Assembly (NCBI RefSeq): GCF_947502065.1
Contig: NZ_CANMYE010000001.1
Span: 1,054,001-1,118,000 of the forward strand
Length of the DNA stretch: 64,000 nt
Source of the DNA: an uncultured Pseudoteredinibacter sp.
GTDB lineage: Bacteria > Pseudomonadota > Gammaproteobacteria > Pseudomonadales > Cellvibrionaceae
Direction of reading: 5' to 3'
Shown: piece by piece, positions 60,833 to 64,000 of the stretch
How positions within the stretch are numbered: position 1 is the first letter of the stretch
Layout of the letters: every line of letters starts with the position of its first letter
Position numbers and translations under genes: made by a program
The notes under the pieces: model-generated
Seen by the model: the letters and a program-made list of their open reading frames with translations, nothing else
Databases searched by the model: none
Told to the model about the DNA's origin: nothing

Positions 60833-63493
60833 ATGGGAAAATCCCTGGTAATCGTGGAATCGCCTGCCAAGGCCAAAACAATCAATAAGTATCTTGGTAA
60901 GGACTTTGTCGTTAAATCCAGTGTCGGTCATATTCGAGATTTGCCGACGTCCGGAGGGAAAAAAGCTCCTGTAGATGCCAAGGAGAGGGCCCGCCAGGCG
61001 GCTATCACGCGTAAATTATCGCCTGAAGAAAAAGTCCTCCACAAGCAGCGCAAAGCCAAGACTCAGTTGATTAGCCGCATGGGCATTGACCCAGAGAACG
61101 GTTGGCAAGCTAAGTATGAAATCCTGCCCGGCAAAGAAAAAGTGGTTGCTGAACTCAAAGCATTGGCAAAAGATGCTGATACTGTCTATCTCGCAACGGA
61201 TTTGGATAGGGAGGGGGAGGCCATTGCTTGGCACCTTCGCGAAGCCATTGGTGGAGATGATGACCGTTACCGCCGCGTGGTTTTTAATGAAATCACCAAA
61301 TCGGCAATCCAAGAGGCTTTTAAAAGCCCGGGTCCCATTGATCAAAACCGCGTAAACGCCCAACAAGCTCGCCGCTTCTTAGATCGCGTAGTGGGTTATA
61401 TGGTATCTCCATTACTCTGGGAAAAGATTGCGAGAGGTTTATCTGCCGGACGAGTTCAGTCGGTTGCCGTAAAGCTTATTGTGGAGCGTGAGCGCGAAAT
61501 CAGGGCTTTTATCCCTGAAGAGTATTGGGATATCTTTGCGGACTTAAATAGCAAAGATGCTGAAAAGATTCGCTTTGAGGTAAAGAAAGAAAACGGTAAA
61601 GCCTTTAAACCAGTTAATGAAGAACAGGCCATGGCCGCTGTTGCAAAGCTGCAGCAAGCCAGTTACCAAGTTGCTTCACGTGACGATAAGCCTACTAAAG
61701 CCAAGCCTGGCGCCCCTTACATCACGTCTACCTTACAGCAGGCCGCGAGCACCCGCTTGGGCTTCTCGGTAAAGAAAACCATGATGATGGCCCAACGTTT
61801 GTACGAAGCGGGTTATATCACCTATATGCGTACCGACTCTACTAACCTAAGCCAAGAGGCGGTAGCCAATTGTCGTGATTTTATCGCAGAAGAATATGGT
61901 AAGGCCTATCTTCCTGAAAAGGCGAACTCATACAGCAGCAAAGAGGGGGCGCAAGAAGCGCACGAAGCGATTCGGCCATCTAGTGTGACTGTGCAGCCTA
62001 CCCAGCTAAAAGGCATGGAGAGAGACGCTGAGCGCTTGTATACCTTGATTTGGCGCCAGTTTGTGGCTTGTCAAATGCCGCCTGCTGAATTTACCAGCAC
62101 ATCGATTGCGCTAACCGCTGGGGATTATGAGCTGAGAACACGTGGGCGTGTGATTCGATTTGACGGGTTTATGAAGGTTCAGCCACCACAATCCAAAAAA
62201 GAAGAAGATGTGGTACTTCCTGAACTGAAAGTTGGTGACAGTTTAGATCTTCAAAAGCTTGATCCAAAGCAGCATTTTACCAAGCCACCAGCGCGCTTTA
62301 CTGAAGCGAGCTTGGTTAAAGAATTGGAAAAGCGTGGGATTGGCCGACCATCGACCTATGCTTCGATTATCTCTACTATTCAAGATCGAGGTTATGTTCA
62401 TACAGAGTCGCGTCGATTCTTTGCCGAGAAAATGGGCGACATTGTTACCGAAAGATTGAGTGAAAGTTTTGTCGATCTGATGGATTACAGCTTTACCGCA
62501 AATATGGAAGAGTCTCTGGATAAGGTTGCCGATGGTGAGCTGCAGTGGGATAAGTTGCTGGATGATTTCTATGCGGACTTTAGCCAAAAGCTTAGCCAGG
62601 CACAGATCGCTGAAGGTGGAATGCGGGCTAATCAGCCAACCGAAACCGATATCGAGTGCGCCCAATGTGGCCGACATATGCAGATTCGCACAGCCAGTAC
62701 TGGTGTCTTTTTAGGTTGCTCGGGATATGCCTTACCGCCTAAGGAGCGCTGTAAACACACCATGAACTTAGTGTCGGGTGATGAGGTACTGAACCTTGAT
62801 GAGGACGATGAGGCCGAGTCTAAACAGTTGCGTAATAAGCACCGCTGTAAACTGTGCGACACGGCGATGGATAGTTACCTACTGGATGAGCAGCGCAAAT
62901 TGCATATCTGCGGTAACAACCCAGACTGTAGTGGTTTTGAGGTCGAGGCGGGCAGCTTTAAGTTGAAAGGCTATGATGGTCCGACTTTAGAATGCGACAA
63001 GTGTGGCAGTGAGATGCAGCTGAAAACCGGTCGCTTTGGTAAGTATTTCGGTTGTACCTCAGAGTCCTGTAAAAATACCCGTAAATTGCTGAGAAACGGT
63101 GAGGCGGCTCCTCCAAAGATGGATCCAGTGCCTATGCCCGAGTTAGCCTGCGATAAAGTAGAAGATCATTATGTGTTACGCGATGGCGCTTCAGGGATGT
63201 TCTTGGCCGCAAGCCAGTTTCCTAAGAATCGCGAAACCCGAGCTCCGCTTGTAGAAGAGTTGCTGCCCTATAAGAGTGAGATTGATCCAAAGTACAAATT
63301 TCTCTTTAGCGCTCCGGTTGAAGACCCTGACGGTAACAAGGCTGTTATTCGCTTTAGCCGTAAGACAAAAGAGCAATATGTTCAGTCGGAGATTGATGGC
63401 AAAGCTACCGGTTGGAAGGCTTTCTATGAAGGCGGAAAGTGGGTGGAAACCCAAGCTAAGACTAAGGCTAAGGCAAAAAGTAAGAAAAAATAA
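60833..63493 (+). CDS. topA: DNA topoisomerase I
   Basis: 886 residues from the ATG at 60833, preceded by AGAAGG; the frame opens 35 codons earlier but that part is unlike the family. Toprim motifs [18 protein letters not shown] and [14 protein letters not shown] are intact; the catalytic Tyr331 lies in YITYMRTDS. Three C-terminal zinc-ribbon units follow (CAQCGRHM..., CKLCDTAM..., CDKCGSEM...), then a basic tail (KAKAKSKKK). It relaxes negative supercoils. The stop codon TAA overlaps the next ATG. Confidence 0.98.
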   Translation: MGKSLVIVESPAKAKTINKYLGKDFVVKSSVGHIRDLPTSGGKKAPVDAKERARQAAITRKLSPEEKVLHKQRKAKTQLISRMGIDPENGWQAKYEILPGKEKVVAELKALAKDADTVYLATDLDREGEAIAWHLREAIGGDDDRYRRVVFNEITKSAIQEAFKSPGPIDQNRVNAQQARRFLDRVVGYMVSPLLWEKIARGLSAGRVQSVAVKLIVEREREIRAFIPEEYWDIFADLNSKDAEKIRFEVKKENGKAFKPVNEEQAMAAVAKLQQASYQVASRDDKPTKAKPGAPYITSTLQQAASTRLGFSVKKTMMMAQRLYEAGYITYMRTDSTNLSQEAVANCRDFIAEEYGKAYLPEKANSYSSKEGAQEAHEAIRPSSVTVQPTQLKGMERDAERLYTLIWRQFVACQMPPAEFTSTSIALTAGDYELRTRGRVIRFDGFMKVQPPQSKKEEDVVLPELKVGDSLDLQKLDPKQHFTKPPARFTEASLVKELEKRGIGRPSTYASIISTIQDRGYVHTESRRFFAEKMGDIVTERLSESFVDLMDYSFTANMEESLDKVADGELQWDKLLDDFYADFSQKLSQAQIAEGGMRANQPTETDIECAQCGRHMQIRTASTGVFLGCSGYALPPKERCKHTMNLVSGDEVLNLDEDDEAESKQLRNKHRCKLCDTAMDSYLLDEQRKLHICGNNPDCSGFEVEAGSFKLKGYDGPTLECDKCGSEMQLKTGRFGKYFGCTSESCKNTRKLLRNGEAAPPKMDPVPMPELACDKVEDHYVLRDGASGMFLAASQFPKNRETRAPLVEELLPYKSEIDPKYKFLFSAPVEDPDGNKAVIRFSRKTKEQYVQSEIDGKATGWKAFYEGGKWVETQAKTKAKAKSKKK

Positions 63494-63966
63494 TGGATCA
63501 GTTCCGTCCTTTTCTTACTCAACTGCAGCTTGCTAAGTGCCAGTGTAAAGCTGCTGAAATGACAACGCTTCCCCTTGAAAAGCTTAGTTTTTTAAGGGGA
63601 GGGTTTCTTATCATTGAGAGGCTGTGTGGCGCTTGGCTCGCCCAAGAGCTGTTTGAGCACAAGCATGATCTTTATTACCCTCAAAGCATTACTAAACTCA
63701 GCGCGCAGATCGACGATAATGTTCGTGAAAACCTCCCAGCGAATGTTCTTCAATTGCAACAGAGTGACTGGTTTGATGATTTTCTTAAAGTAATGAGCCA
63801 GTTAGAGGATTTGAACGCCTCATTGGTGATTGATGAAAGTGGTCCAGCAGACATCATTGCAATGTCGCAATCTTCCTTAAGGCCCAGCTTAAAAACCCTA
63901 AAAGCTTTCATAAGCAACTTTGAACATTATTTTGAATCTATAATTAAACTCAGTGAAGAGTATTAA
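63493..63966 (+). CDS. DUF6586-like conserved protein downstream of topA
   Basis: 157 residues whose ATG overlaps the topA stop (TAATG), so translation is coupled. Entirely helical (LTQLQLAKCQCKAAEMTTLP; LRGGFLIIERLCGAWLAQEL; LKTLKAFISNFEHYFES) with no signal peptide or membrane segment. It resembles the DUF6586 family found next to topA in Pseudomonas. Function is unknown. Confidence 0.75.
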   Translation: MDQFRPFLTQLQLAKCQCKAAEMTTLPLEKLSFLRGGFLIIERLCGAWLAQELFEHKHDLYYPQSITKLSAQIDDNVRENLPANVLQLQQSDWFDDFLKVMSQLEDLNASLVIDESGPADIIAMSQSSLRPSLKTLKAFISNFEHYFESIIKLSEEY

Positions 63967-63967
63967 G

Positions 63968-64000
63968 GTGAGTTCATCGATAGCTGTTATGCTGGGAAAA
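63968..64000 (+). CDS. Possible start of the next gene, truncated by the window
   Basis: A GTG at 63968, two bases after the preceding stop, opens a frame (MSSSIAVMLGK) to the window edge. A GAAGAG stretch lies 8-13 bases before it. Too short to identify. Confidence 0.35.
   Translation, partial: MSSSIAVMLGK

Noticed and set aside
61016..61366. 116-residue open frame antisense to topA
   Set aside because: Lies wholly within the conserved Toprim coding region; no ribosome-binding site or homology.

Overview
This window is chromosomal DNA of a gammaproteobacterium of moderate GC. It most resembles the Cellvibrionales/Pseudomonas side of the class. The gene order cysG-serS-crcB-rarA-lolA-ftsK / trxB-aat-bpt-infA / clpA-clpS / cspD / icd / rluE-nudJ-mnmA-hflD-purB is, as I recall it, the one found in Pseudomonas and partly in enterics. 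The monomeric NADP isocitrate dehydrogenase, the Oar-like TonB receptor, the DUF5610 protein and the AddAB-like helicase/nuclease pair fit a free-living marine or surface-associated bacterium. Genus is not decided by the sequence. No rRNA, tRNA, CRISPR array, insertion sequence or prophage was recognised.

Layout. 1-11 kb (accessory, envelope and sensing): a sensor with a two-component-type propeller running off the left edge, a MAPEG-family membrane protein, a 1042-residue Oar-like TonB-dependent receptor, a NorM-type MATE exporter, the cold-shock RNA helicase DeaD with a structured leader, and a secreted protein of unknown function. 11.2-12 kb: an isolated very short flagellin-like gene. 12-18.3 kb (minus strand): GNAT acetyltransferase, the ribosomal oxygenase RoxA, purB, hflD, mnmA, nudJ, rluE. 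18.4-27.4 kb: icd, cspD, clpS, clpA, infA, bpt, aat, trxB. 27.5-35.2 kb (plus strand): ftsK, lolA, rarA, crcB, serS, cysG. 35.2-43.4 kb: a nested palindromic element, a DAHP synthase, then a RecB/AddA-like helicase-nuclease with its AddB-like partner. 43.4-47.5 kb: a Nudix hydrolase, a long non-coding stretch with DnaA-box-like sites, trmH, an Lrp-family regulator and a BdlA-like soluble chemoreceptor. 47.6-54.2 kb: a Ser/Thr kinase fused to an FGE-like domain, a PP2C phosphatase, a double-FHA protein, a DUF5610 protein and a glutaredoxin-like protein. 54.2-64 kb: soluble lytic transglycosylase, the ABC-F protein Uup, a universal stress protein, two unknown membrane proteins, topA and a DUF6586-like protein.

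How the parts work together. Aat and Bpt add N-terminal Leu/Phe, ClpS recognises such N-degrons and ClpA unfolds the substrates for ClpP, so apart from ClpP the whole bacterial N-degron route lies within about 5 kb. The kinase, phosphatase and FHA proteins each carry one predicted membrane segment and look like a reversible threonine-phosphorylation relay of the PpkA/PppA/Fha type. No type VI secretion structural gene is present in the window, and the kinase's FGE-like domain lacks the two catalytic cysteines, so it is more likely a periplasmic sensor or scaffold than an enzyme. Other observations worth following are the orphan mini-flagellin at 11.2 kb, the nested inverted-repeat element at 35.4 kb and the DnaA-box cluster upstream of trmH.
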